Assembly: GCF_020524905.1 (NCBI RefSeq)
Contig: NZ_JAIVKI010000011.1
Location: 62,001-126,000, forward strand
Length of the DNA stretch: 64,000 nt
From: Microbulbifer variabilis
Lineage (GTDB): Bacteria; Pseudomonadota; Gammaproteobacteria; Pseudomonadales; Cellvibrionaceae
Reading direction: 5' to 3'
Below the pieces are notes generated by a model. It saw only the letters and a program-made list of their open reading frames with translations. It was not told the origin of the DNA and ran no database searches. Positions 24,122-33,300 of this stretch are shown here, one piece after another. The translations under genes and the position numbers were made by a program. Numbering within the stretch: the first letter of the stretch is position 1; every line of letters starts with the position of its first letter.

Positions 24122-25129
24122 TTAAACGTTCAGCGACTCACCAATTAAAAGAACCTTGCCATTGCGCTCACCTGCCGCAGCGACTTTAACTGCTTCCTTC
24201 ACATCACTAAGGGGGTAAGTAGCATGTACCGGTGCTGCCAACTTACCTTCAGCGACCAACTTGGTAATCGTTCCAAAAACTTCCCGCTGTCGCTCTGGGG
24301 AAGCATTAGCAAACCACTTGGCCAGCCAGAATCCACGTACGGTAATATCTTTAAAGATAATCACTCCTGGCGCGAGGAGACAGGGCTCACCACTCAGAGC
24401 GCCATAGTTTACCAGCGTGGCGCCTTCACTAAGGGTCTCGCCCAATCTAGCAGTAGCCATTCCCCCGACGGCATCTATGCCCAAGCGAATCTCAGCACCT
24501 CCGGTTGCAGCTTTAACCCTTTTAGCAAGGCTCTGCCCTTCCTGCTCACCATCCACCAGCACCACATCGGCACCGGCTTCCAGCATAGGCTCGATCAGTG
24601 AGGATCTGCGCACAACATTGACTACCTTAAGTCCGCGAGCTTTTGCCAAGCTGGTCAGATAGGTTCCCACCGCAGAGTTTGCTGCGTTTTGAATCACCCA
24701 ATCCCCTTCTTTCAGGTCGACAAACTCACTGAGCAAGAGGTAAGCCGTGGGGGGGTTAATAGTGATCATAGAGAGCTGTATGGGATCTACCTCATTTGGC
24801 AGAGGGATAAGCCCTTTGGCATCCGCCACCATATGGCTAGCCCAGGTGCCACTGCCAACAGGTAACAAGACGGTTTGACCTATTTCCGGCGCCAACACAT
24901 TTGGACCATGCTTGACGACCTTGGCAACTCCCTCATTCCCACCGACGGCAGGCAAAGGCGGCAACATGCCGTATTCACCTGTCAGTGTGAGTACATCTGA
25001 GGGGTTAATGGGTGTGGCCAGCATTTCCAACAATACTTGCCCCTCTTTCAGCTCCGGCTCACTAAATGAAACCGCCTCAATCACATCTTGGGGTACTGGG
25101 CCGCGCTCATGATATTCTGCCTTTAGCAT
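24122..25129 (-). CDS. Zinc-independent MDR-family reductase (MECR/quinone-reductase type)
   Basis: A 335-residue medium-chain dehydrogenase/reductase. The N-terminal GroES-like part (EVDPIQLSMITINPPTAYLLL boundary; PINPSDVLTLTGEYG at ~37-51) is followed by the NAD(P)-binding half with VIQNAANSAVGTYLTSLAKARG in place of the usual GXGXXG and GIDAVGGMATARLGETL. The pattern NPSDV...NAANSAVG is that of trans-2-enoyl-CoA reductases and related alkenal/quinone reductases, which use NADPH and lack catalytic zinc. The start ATG at 25129 is preceded by AAGGTG. It stands alone. The physiological substrate is unknown. Confidence 0.82.
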   Translation of the reverse strand: MLKAEYHERGPVPQDVIEAVSFSEPELKEGQVLLEMLATPINPSDVLTLTGEYGMLPPLPAVGGNEGVAKVVKHGPNVLAPEIGQTVLLPVGSGTWASHMVADAKGLIPLPNEVDPIQLSMITINPPTAYLLLSEFVDLKEGDWVIQNAANSAVGTYLTSLAKARGLKVVNVVRRSSLIEPMLEAGADVVLVDGEQEGQSLAKRVKAATGGAEIRLGIDAVGGMATARLGETLSEGATLVNYGALSGEPCLLAPGVIIFKDITVRGFWLAKWFANASPERQREVFGTITKLVAEGKLAAPVHATYPLSDVKEAVKVAAAGERNGKVLLIGESLNV

Positions 25130-26138
25130 GTCACCTTATCCTTTAATAAGCCTTGTATTCACTTAACCGTAAACAATCTCTGTTTCACGGCCAGTCGAAG
25201 CGGTTAAGTCTACTTAACATGAGAGAGAGTTCAAGAATATCAATCGGGCACAGATAACCTGAGGCAACCGTTCAAAGTTATCTGTAAGTTTCACTTCAGC
25301 CTAGACAAAGGCTACTTTTATTAATATATGTCATGTTTTTGTTAGTGACATGACGCCATTAATTCAGGATCATTATGTAAGAGAGGGAGATGCCACAAGA
25401 GCATTTTGTAAACCTGGAGCAATTACGGAAGGCAAGCTGACTAACAAGCATTTGCATCGAGTGAAATTAAAATTAACTCCTCTGTCCCACTATATCTTTG
25501 CTTGCCCCTCACATTTAAAATGTAAAATATTATCCACCGCTTCTATCAACCTCCCCAAGATCACAGACTTAGCTTCAATTAAAAATTACAACCTAGAAAG
25601 CACACTCAACGAAAACCGAGGCAATACCAAGATGCAGCACTTTGCAGAGGAATAAAATCTTTAGGAAAATTTTATTGAACAAGGAACTCGCCCCAACCTG
25701 ATCAAGTATTACGCCTACAGTATCGCCCCCCTAAACCGACCACCCTGCCCACAAAAACATCAACCAACAATAAGAAAACCCAGCACTAAGCAAATATTTT
25801 TTGAATAAAAGTAAAGTTTTATAAAAGTATGGCAACTTGTACCAAATGTTAGTAAGGTTTGAAAAAGTGCCAAATAAGTCTTTCTCTTGGTCAATTATCA
25901 ATGGAAGTACTGGCTAAGCTGTATTTTCTGCTCCAGAAGCAGGATCGTTTTTCCGATCAGAGTGGTGGGATAACTGGGCATATAGAGCTCTCAATCCCCT
26001 TCCTGCTTTTGGCCTCTGCTCTGAAACGGATACCCCTCACTCCCTCAGAAAATTCACAATGGGAATTTTCATTCCCAATTTTTCCACACCAAAAAACTCT
26101 TATTTCAAGATCTGCCATGAAGTATAAGGAGAATAAAA
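25130..26138. other. Gene-free stretch with an inverted repeat
   Basis: About 1 kb between the reductase and the M91 protease gene without a defendable frame. An inverted repeat ATGTCA-N12-TGACAT sits at 25328-25351 and could be an operator for the divergent reductase. The protease promoter is presumably near 25800-26100, an AT-rich part. Confidence 0.4.
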
Positions 26139-27011
26139 ATGGGACTCTGTATTGATTCAAATAACATCGTCTTTATTACCCAGGTGAGAACGGCGCTTAA
26201 CACCCTGTTAGGCGGAGTTGGCACTGCTCTTGCCTACACATCCGAGAAATATCGTACCGGTGGTCGCAATGTGTTACGAGTGAGTGAAGGCGCGGGGATT
26301 CTGACTGCTGCTGGACTCAGGGCCAACAGCACAACACTGGTAAGACGCCTGATTGCCAGCCGCCACGATACACGAATTACCGAACATCATTCGCTGGGAT
26401 TCAGGCCCGATAAATGGCTGAAAGACCAGATCTGGAGTGGATTCAAGAATTATATTCCCTTGATAAGTGCCGACCAGGGCTTTATGGCGAAAGTGATGAG
26501 CACTGGCGCCAGCGGTGTAGTTATGTGGAATAACAATGTTTTTCAAACAGCCAATCTTACCAATACCGGAACTGTAGTTATGGGCAACTGCCCAAGCTAT
26601 ATTACGCTGGCCCATGAACTGGTGCATGCCGACCGCTGCAACCGTGGACTGCACCTCTCTGGCGCTACCAATTCCACCTACCTTGCCGACCAAAGGCAAA
26701 ATCCCATGAATAGTGTATTCCGTCAGCAAGGTAATGGACTGCTTATGGCCAGGGTTACCAATGGTGGCAACAACCTCGTATATAACAATACGACAGTGTC
26801 CAATCTCAATAATATGATCACAACCAGAACCGCAGGTTGGATTTGGGTTGGAGGGTCTATGGAGGCGAAAGAAGAGATAGCCACAGTAGGCCTGAGTGAT
26901 GACCAGAATAATGTCCCCAATGACCTTTTAGCCATCAATGAAAATATGATACGTGCCGAGCACAATGTTCCCCGTAGGATGAAGTATGGGCGTATCGGCA
27001 ACTTGAACTAA
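26139..27011 (+). CDS. NleD-like M91 zinc metalloprotease (effector-like)
   Basis: A 290-residue protein, no signal peptide. The zinc site is LAHELVHADRCNRG with His159, Glu160 and His163 (HEXXH). It is followed by about 60 residues and an EIATVGL...ENMIRAEHNVPRRMKYG tail, the C-terminal hallmark of the M91/NleD family, in which an ENxIR-E-R..Y segment is conserved. NleD is a type III effector that cleaves JNK and p38 kinases in host cells; the fold also occurs in plant-pathogen effectors. The ATG at 26139 has an AAGGAG ribosome site. It is an isolated single-gene locus with no secretion genes nearby. Whether it is delivered to a eukaryotic host is inference. Confidence 0.8.
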   Translation: MGLCIDSNNIVFITQVRTALNTLLGGVGTALAYTSEKYRTGGRNVLRVSEGAGILTAAGLRANSTTLVRRLIASRHDTRITEHHSLGFRPDKWLKDQIWSGFKNYIPLISADQGFMAKVMSTGASGVVMWNNNVFQTANLTNTGTVVMGNCPSYITLAHELVHADRCNRGLHLSGATNSTYLADQRQNPMNSVFRQQGNGLLMARVTNGGNNLVYNNTTVSNLNNMITTRTAGWIWVGGSMEAKEEIATVGLSDDQNNVPNDLLAINENMIRAEHNVPRRMKYGRIGNLN

Positions 27012-27299
27012 CCCAGCCGTTAATATCAAAAGAATGAATCAGGCTAGCCCGGCACAAGGATGTGCAAACTTTTCCGGCTTTCGCTTTTAAACTTCTGCTG
27101 AATCAGTAATCCCCACCAACAAAATCAAAGCGATGGGTTCTTCCACTTACCTCACTATTGCATAGAATTGCAAAGGGCCGTTATCATCAGCAACAACTTG
27201 AACTGCGCTCTTAGCAAACCCAGTGACCTTTTACACCGTGACCTTTTACACCGTTTCCAAGAACTGCATTTATTTGAATTAACTCATTAGCCGTATAAG

Positions 27300-27674
27300 A
27301 TGTTTACCTACACACTAATTAAGCATACCCATATCACCGCTGCAGTACTTAGCATCTCTCTTTTTCTGCTGCGAATGGGAATGGAATTCTCTGGTAAGAC
27401 GCACTGGCGAAAGACCTTCCTGCGTTGGATGCCCCACGCCAATGATACTCTGCTGTTATCTGCTGCTATAGCCCTGGTTATTATTGGTAGCTGGAACCCG
27501 GCTGTTTTTCATTGGCTCGCGGTGAAGATCGCACTGGTTTTCGGTTATGTGATTGCCGGTTTCTTCGCACTTCGCCAGTCTGCGTCTCAGCGCACCCGTA
27601 TGATTGCATCGGTTTTGGCAATAGTACAAGTTGGTTTTATCCTCTATCTAGCAATTCAAAAGCCTGTTCTCTAA
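27300..27674 (+). CDS. sirB2: SirB2-family membrane protein
   Basis: A 124-residue inner-membrane protein with four hydrophobic helices and SirB features: LIKHTHITAAVLSISLFLLRM near the start, WRKTFLRWMPHANDTLLL (conserved 'PHxxDT') and a C-terminal VQVGFILYLAIQKPVL. SirB2 was first named in Salmonella as an invasion-gene upregulator, but it is widespread in non-pathogens and its role is unknown. It is a single gene, convergent with the AGCS gene 65 bases away. Confidence 0.85.
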   Translation: MFTYTLIKHTHITAAVLSISLFLLRMGMEFSGKTHWRKTFLRWMPHANDTLLLSAAIALVIIGSWNPAVFHWLAVKIALVFGYVIAGFFALRQSASQRTRMIASVLAIVQVGFILYLAIQKPVL

Positions 27675-27739
27675 TATTGATTTTTTCTCTATTCTGCCTG
27701 CCCGCGAAGCCAGTGCTCACAGCTCTGCGGGCAGTGCAC

Positions 27740-29212
27740 TTAATCTTGATCCCACACTTCGTGGTCTATCCCCTTAATGTCGCATTTCCGGGCATCAAAT
27801 ACTGGCTCTTTCACCCCCCTGTTAAGTTGTGCCTCATAATCCCCTAATACTTTGAAGGCGACACCGGAAAGCAGGGTAATAGCCAATATATTGGTCGAAG
27901 CCATAAACCCCATAGCGACATCTGCCATCCGCCAAAGCAGGGTAAAGTTCTCAGTACTTCCACTGTAGGAAACCCAGGCTCCAAGCAAGATAAACAGTAA
28001 AAAAATTATCCGGTAACAAAAGATAGAAACGGGGGTGTGGTAAAGATAAAAAATATTGGTCTCACCGTAATAGTAATTACCAATAATCGAGGTAAAGGCA
28101 AAGAACAGCAGTGCAAAAGCCACAAAACCACTTCCCCAGGAACCCACCTCGCTGGCGAGGGAATCCTGAGCCAGCTTAACCCCCTCCACATTACCCACCA
28201 TATAGACATCAGCGACTAAAATAATCGCCGCGGTACAGGTGCAGATAACAATGGTATCCAAAAAAACGGAGGCCATTTGCACATAGCCCTGTACCAATGG
28301 ATGCTTAACATCTGCTGCCGCGCCAACATTCGGTGAAGACCCAAGCCCTGCCTCATTGGCGAAGAGGCCACGTTTAACCCCATTTGAAACCACCGCTCCC
28401 AGGGCTCCGGCACCGGCCTGCTCCAGGCCGAAAGCATTTTTCAGGATCGTGCCCAGTATCTTGGGCAAGTCCCCCAGATTCATCAGTAGAACCGCCATTG
28501 CCACAGCTAAGTAAGCGATAGCCATAAAAGGCACCACCACTCCAGCAAAGCGAGCGATAGAGCGGATACCTCCAAATACAATAATGGCCGCAGTCACAGC
28601 CACGACAGTCCCCACCAACATTGGGTTGATTGCCCAGGCGTCATTGAGGGCCGTGGCCATGGCATTCGATTGAATAGAGTTGAAAATAAAGCCGTAGCAC
28701 ATCAGCAAAAAGATGGAAAAACTTATTGAGAGCCATTTCCAGTTAGGACCAAGGCCTTTATTGATGTAGTACGCAGGCCCCCCTCGAAAGGTTCCCGGCT
28801 GCTCCCCTTTCTCTTTGTAAACCTGTGCAAGCGTGTTTTCGACCATACTGGTAGCCATGCCGAGCCATGCCACCATCCACATCCAAAAAACCGACCCTGG
28901 CCCTCCAGCAGTAATGGCCACGGCAACGCCCGCCAAGCTGCCGGTGCCAATTCGAGCGGCGGCACTGGTGGCAAATGCCTGGAAAGCGGAAATTGAGCCC
29001 GGATGATCTTTGTGGATACCGCGCACCATTACCATGGTCATATGGCCAAAGTGACGGAATTGGATAAAACGGCTGCGGATAGAGAAGTAAAGGCCAATGG
29101 GCAGCAGCGCTATAATCAGGACACCGAGCCACCACTCCCCTTCAATCCCCCCCCACAAAAGCCGGTTGGCCCAATCAATCGCCCTGATTATTCGGTCCAA
29201 CAACTCTTGCAT
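27740..29212 (-). CDS. Sodium:alanine/glycine symporter (AGCS family)
   Basis: A 490-residue integral inner-membrane protein with about ten hydrophobic segments. The AGCS signatures are GSLAGVAVAITAGGPGSVFWMW, the long conserved GVKRGLFANEAGLGSSPNVGAAA loop, and NYYYGETNIFYLY near the end. These carriers import alanine or glycine with Na+ or H+. The ATG at 29212 gives MQELLDRIIRAIDWANRLLWGG, the usual amphipathic start. It stands ~320 bases from the BKACE gene in the same direction; a shared transcript is possible but not evident. Confidence 0.9.
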   Translation of the reverse strand: MQELLDRIIRAIDWANRLLWGGIEGEWWLGVLIIALLPIGLYFSIRSRFIQFRHFGHMTMVMVRGIHKDHPGSISAFQAFATSAAARIGTGSLAGVAVAITAGGPGSVFWMWMVAWLGMATSMVENTLAQVYKEKGEQPGTFRGGPAYYINKGLGPNWKWLSISFSIFLLMCYGFIFNSIQSNAMATALNDAWAINPMLVGTVVAVTAAIIVFGGIRSIARFAGVVVPFMAIAYLAVAMAVLLMNLGDLPKILGTILKNAFGLEQAGAGALGAVVSNGVKRGLFANEAGLGSSPNVGAAADVKHPLVQGYVQMASVFLDTIVICTCTAAIILVADVYMVGNVEGVKLAQDSLASEVGSWGSGFVAFALLFFAFTSIIGNYYYGETNIFYLYHTPVSIFCYRIIFLLFILLGAWVSYSGSTENFTLLWRMADVAMGFMASTNILAITLLSGVAFKVLGDYEAQLNRGVKEPVFDARKCDIKGIDHEVWDQD

Positions 29213-29535
29213 TCACTGCTCCCTACTACAGACTGTTTTTTATTGATCGGCCAACGACTGGAAAGGGCTTTTCCCACTAAAGACTAGCAGCCACTGCAGT
29301 GCTAACTGGTGGATAACCATGCAGGCCAAGTACAGACATCGAGGAAAAGAAATGCCTTCTTTGCTGGCACCTGAGAAATCCAGTCAGGCTTACAAGGACC
29401 AAAGAAAAGAAAACACGGCGCTCAAAACTCACTTTGAGCCCTAGAAAGCAGTGGAGAACCGGAAGGAAAACAATTCCCGAGGGATAATTAGGCGACACCG
29501 ATAGCGCCGCTCTAATTTGTGTATGGAATAATGCG
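29213..29535. other. Spacer between AGCS and BKACE genes
   Basis: No gene seen. It presumably holds the AGCS promoter. No clear terminator after the BKACE gene could be assigned. Confidence 0.35.
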
Positions 29536-30390
29536 CTAGCAGAAGATTTCCCGCGCCCGCTCTGGAGAGACCACCTTGCGACCACACTCTTCAGCGACCA
29601 CAGCCAAAGCCTCAATCAGCTGGCCATTGCCAGAGGCGCGCTCGCCACCGGGCAAATAGAAGGTGTCCTCCACCCCGGTGCGTAAATGGCCTCCCAATTC
29701 TGCGGTCTTGCGATGCACCGGCCAGATTTCCTCACGCCCAATCACCGTGCTCTGCCACAAGCTGTCCGCATGCATGTATTTAGGCAGCAATGCCAACAAC
29801 TCCGGGTCGGCAGGCATACCAGAGGCCACCCCCATCACCAGGTTATAGTTGGGTTTATCCACCATACCCACATCGGCATACATACCTACAGAACGGACGA
29901 TACCCACATCAAAGCACTCGAACTCAGGCCTGGTACCTGTTTCGCGGCAGACCTCGAGCAGCTCCTCTACTTTGTCCACCGGATTATCAAATACCATCGG
30001 CGGCCAGGCCCAACTGCCGTTGGATCGGGCTTTCAAGTAATTCAAACTGCCAGCGTTACAGGCGGCGATTTCCGGCTTACCGGCACGCAAGCACTCAAGC
30101 GGGCCGCGCTGGTCCCGGCCAATAGTGCCCGTGGAGAAATTTAAAAGTACGCCGGGGCACTTATCACGGATGGCATCGGCTATCTCCAACGCCACTTGCG
30201 GGTCCCAGCTGGGTAGGTGCCCCTTGCCCGGCTCCTGAACCCGAAAGTGCACATGCATTACCGAAGCCCCGGCATCAAAGGCCTCGCGAGCCGAATTTGC
30301 CATTTCTTCCGGCGTTACCGGAACCGGATGTTGTTGCGGATTGGTGAGCACCCCGGTTAGGGCGCAGGTGATTACCACTTCATCGGACAT
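29536..30390 (-). CDS. BKACE-family beta-keto acid cleavage enzyme
   Basis: A 284-residue zinc-dependent TIM-barrel enzyme of the BKACE (3-keto-5-aminohexanoate cleavage, Kce) family. It has the family N-terminus VITCALTGVLTNPQQHPVPVTPEEMA, metal-ligand segment GASVMHVHFR and the barrel loop PEFECFDVGIVRSVGMYADVG, as well as ALLPKYMHADSLWQSTVIGRE and HLRTGVEDTFYLPGGERA near the end. Family members join or cleave a beta-keto acid and acetyl-CoA, in lysine or carnitine breakdown among others; the exact acid here cannot be read off the sequence. Start ATG 30390 has a GGAGAG site upstream. Cytosolic. Confidence 0.9.
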   Translation of the reverse strand: MSDEVVITCALTGVLTNPQQHPVPVTPEEMANSAREAFDAGASVMHVHFRVQEPGKGHLPSWDPQVALEIADAIRDKCPGVLLNFSTGTIGRDQRGPLECLRAGKPEIAACNAGSLNYLKARSNGSWAWPPMVFDNPVDKVEELLEVCRETGTRPEFECFDVGIVRSVGMYADVGMVDKPNYNLVMGVASGMPADPELLALLPKYMHADSLWQSTVIGREEIWPVHRKTAELGGHLRTGVEDTFYLPGGERASGNGQLIEALAVVAEECGRKVVSPERAREIFC

Positions 30391-30683
30391 CGCAGGCTCT
30401 CCTGAATTATCTTTATTTGGGCCGCTTTAGATTCGGCGCACTAAGCTTTGCCGAATTCCGCTGATTGCCATGCTCTCAGTACCTGCGCTTCAACCATGCG
30501 CGAAATACCCAGAGCCGCATCCATACTTTGGGTTTGTTGTGGGGTGGTATCAACCCCCAGCACCAAGCGCTTGCTTGGTTCCCGAGAGACTAACACAGGC
30601 CTCTACCTGTAAAAAGGCAACTTGTGTCGTCAAAACAGGCCCGGCAAAATGCGAAAAAATCTAATTAAGGAAACCGGTACCCG

Positions 30684-32630
30684 ATGAGTAATAACCCCAA
30701 GTCAATCTCCACCCCTTACGGCAGCTGGAAATCCGCGATCAACGCCGAACTATTAGTAGAAGGCAGCGTGCGCCTTGCGGAAGCCAGCCTGGTGGGTGGG
30801 CGTTATTACTGGCTAGAGTCGCGCCCCTCAGAAAAGGGGCGCAATGTTCTGGTGCAATATTGTCCGCAAAATGGACGGCGCGACCTCACGCCCGCCCCAC
30901 TGAGTATTCGCTCTAAGGCGCACGAATACGGCGGTGGTAGCTACCTGGTTCACGGCGATACCCTGTATTTTGTACTGGCGGAAGATCAGCGTATTTACCG
31001 TATGGAGATCAGCAGTAACTTGCCCGAAGCCATCACACCAGAAAACGAATCCCGCTATGCAGACCTTCACCTCGATATAAAAAGAAATCGCCTCATTTGT
31101 ATTGAAGAAGACGACAGTAGTCACGCTCAGGGACTAGAGGCACGGGCACGGATTATCGCCATCGACTTGCAGGCGCCTCTGGCTACAACGCCCACGGTAT
31201 TGGTTGAGGGAGCAGACTTCTACTCAAACCCCACCCTGGATACCAGCGGGGATCAATTGGCTTTCTTACGCTGGCATCACCCCAACCTCCCCTGGGACGG
31301 CACCGAGCTGTGCCAGGCCAGTTTGAATGAACAGGGAGAGATCACCGAGATTACGCAAGTGGCTGGCGGAGATAACGAATCCATCTTCCAGCCACAATGG
31401 TCCCCGCAGGGAGAGCTTTACTATGTCTCCGACCGCAACAACTGGTGGAATTTATATAAGCTGGGGCAAGATACACCTCTGTGGAAAAAGGATGCTGAAT
31501 TTGCCACCCCGCAATGGGTGTTTGGCATGTCCACTTATGGTTTTATCAGTGCCGAGGAAATTCTCTGTACCTACACCGAGAATGGTCTTTGGTACCTAGC
31601 CATCCTGAATACCCGTACTGGCGAACACCAGCTGATTGAGCAACCCTACTGCGATATCGAGAGCCTGCGCTGTGAAAGTGGCAAAGCGATAATGATTGCC
31701 GCCGCAAGTGACAGCTTCCCTGCAATCGTCTCTTTTAACCAAGCAAGGGAGGCGCTTGAGGTTATCGCCAGCAGTAACCACCGTGAACTGCCCGCCGAAC
31801 TTTTCTCCCGTGCCCAAGCAATCACTTACGATGTCGATGGGCGGGTGGTACACGGCTTTTACTATCCACCGCAGAACCCAGACTTCAAGGCACCTGAGGG
31901 CGAAAAACCTCCGCTTATTGTTTTTAGCCACGGCGGTCCTACAGGTGCCACCTCTGCCGGTCTCAATTTAAAAGTACAGTATTGGACCAGCCGAGGCTTC
32001 GCCATTCTGGATGTGAATTATTCCGGCAGTACCGGTTATGGACGAGAATACCGCGATCGCCTTACCGATAAGTGGGGCATCTACGATGTGGAAGATGTTT
32101 GTGCCGGCGCCGACTACTTGGTCAATCAGGGCCTGGCAGATCCTAAGCGACTGCTGATAAAAGGTGGCAGCGCAGGCGGTTATACCGTATTAGCGGCGCT
32201 AACTTTTCACAACACTTTCAAAGCCGGAGCTAGCCATTATGGAATCGGCGAATTGAGCAGCCTGGCTAAAGACACCCACAAGTTTGAATCCCGCTACTTG
32301 GACAAGCTGGTAGGCCCCTGGCCATCGGCTGAAGCAATTTATCAGCAGCGCTCTCCTATTCATCATGTAGAGCAGCTGAACTGCCCGGTGATTTTTTTCC
32401 AGGGCATGGAAGACAAGGTGGTACCACCAAACCAAGCGGAAACCATGGTTAAAGCCCTTAAAGAGCGTAATATCCCGGTTGCCTATATCACCTTTGCCAA
32501 CGAAGGACACGGCTTCCGCAGTGGAGACAGCATCAAAATGGCCCTGGAGGGAGAGCTGGAATTTTACAGTCGTATTTTCGGCTTCACCCTGGCAGAAACC
32601 GGCCCCGGTATTACCATTGAAAACCTGTAA
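30684..32630 (+). CDS. S9-family prolyl-oligopeptidase-like peptidase
   Basis: A 648-residue two-domain peptidase: an N-terminal beta-propeller (about 1-390) and a C-terminal alpha/beta-hydrolase domain. The catalytic triad reads Ser496 in GGSAGGYTVL, Asp577 in GMEDKVVPP and His609 in NEGHGF. The PLIVFSHGGPTGATS oxyanion loop is typical of S9C (acylaminoacyl/dipeptidyl-type) members. No signal peptide, so cytosolic. It begins with a start following AAGGAAACC and is followed 38 bases later by greB, which suggests co-transcription. Substrates are probably short peptides. Confidence 0.9.
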   Translation: MSNNPKSISTPYGSWKSAINAELLVEGSVRLAEASLVGGRYYWLESRPSEKGRNVLVQYCPQNGRRDLTPAPLSIRSKAHEYGGGSYLVHGDTLYFVLAEDQRIYRMEISSNLPEAITPENESRYADLHLDIKRNRLICIEEDDSSHAQGLEARARIIAIDLQAPLATTPTVLVEGADFYSNPTLDTSGDQLAFLRWHHPNLPWDGTELCQASLNEQGEITEITQVAGGDNESIFQPQWSPQGELYYVSDRNNWWNLYKLGQDTPLWKKDAEFATPQWVFGMSTYGFISAEEILCTYTENGLWYLAILNTRTGEHQLIEQPYCDIESLRCESGKAIMIAAASDSFPAIVSFNQAREALEVIASSNHRELPAELFSRAQAITYDVDGRVVHGFYYPPQNPDFKAPEGEKPPLIVFSHGGPTGATSAGLNLKVQYWTSRGFAILDVNYSGSTGYGREYRDRLTDKWGIYDVEDVCAGADYLVNQGLADPKRLLIKGGSAGGYTVLAALTFHNTFKAGASHYGIGELSSLAKDTHKFESRYLDKLVGPWPSAEAIYQQRSPIHHVEQLNCPVIFFQGMEDKVVPPNQAETMVKALKERNIPVAYITFANEGHGFRSGDSIKMALEGELEFYSRIFGFTLAETGPGITIENL

Positions 32631-32668
32631 TCAATCATCCCAGACCTTGAGAGGAAGCCAATAACACC

Positions 32669-33169
32669 ATGGGAAGATGGAGACCGCCGCGCCCGCGCGG
32701 CTCCCGCTATATCACTGCGGAGGGCGCGCGACGTATGCGTGCCGAAGTAAAGTTCCTTTGGGAGGAAGAGCGCCCCAGAGTCACCCAGGCGGTCAGTGAC
32801 GCCGCCAAGCTGGGCGATCGCTCGGAAAATGCTGACTATATCTACGGCAAGAAACGCCTGCGGGAAATAGACAGCCGTGTGCGGTTTTTAACCAAGCGCT
32901 TGGAAGAAATCACCATAGTTGACCAGGTGCCCGAAGATCGCGAAAAAGTCTTCTTCGGTGCCTGGGTCACGTTGGAAGATGAAGAGGGGGTAGTCGTAAG
33001 CTATAGAATCGTTGGGCCAGATGAGTTCGACGTAAAGGCCGGCCTGATTTCCATGGACTCCCCTGTGGCTCGTTCACTGCTAGGGCGCAGACTCGATGAT
33101 GAGGTGGATATCCGTCAAGGCGAAAAATGGTGTACCTACTACATCATCGAAATTCGTTATGAAGAGTAG
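32669..33169 (+). CDS. greB: Transcript cleavage factor GreB
   Basis: A 166-residue GreA/GreB-family factor that rescues backtracked RNA polymerase by stimulating transcript cleavage through its secondary channel. The N-terminal coiled-coil bears the acidic tip region (DAAKLGDRSENADYIYGKKRLREID, Asp/Glu at the tip). The C-terminal FKBP-like part has VSYRIVGPDEFDVKAGLISMDSPVARSLLGRR. GreB rather than GreA fits the basic N-terminus (MGRWRPPRPRGSRYIT). It is followed by a clean terminator. Two broken copies lie within 15 kb downstream. Confidence 0.95.
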   Translation: MGRWRPPRPRGSRYITAEGARRMRAEVKFLWEEERPRVTQAVSDAAKLGDRSENADYIYGKKRLREIDSRVRFLTKRLEEITIVDQVPEDREKVFFGAWVTLEDEEGVVVSYRIVGPDEFDVKAGLISMDSPVARSLLGRRLDDEVDIRQGEKWCTYYIIEIRYEE

Positions 33170-33191
33170 AGAGTCGAGATGACAGTAGTTA

Positions 33192-33214
33192 GAGCTAGCA
33201 AGCTTTGCTAGCTC
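33192..33214 (+). terminator. Terminator of greB
   Basis: An 8-bp perfect stem (GAGCTAGC / GCTAGCTC) with a 7-base loop, followed by TTATT. It lies 22 bases after the stop. Confidence 0.75.
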
Positions 33215-33300
33215 TTATTAAGCTTCCGGTTTTCTATAATACAATTCTTTGTTTTTTATCCAACAATACTATAATCCCGCCTGCAACCATAACTTGGCCA

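Noticed and set aside
25350..25655. Short frame in the spacer before the M91 protease
   Set aside because: No ribosome site, no signal or family; base composition like the surrounding non-coding DNA.
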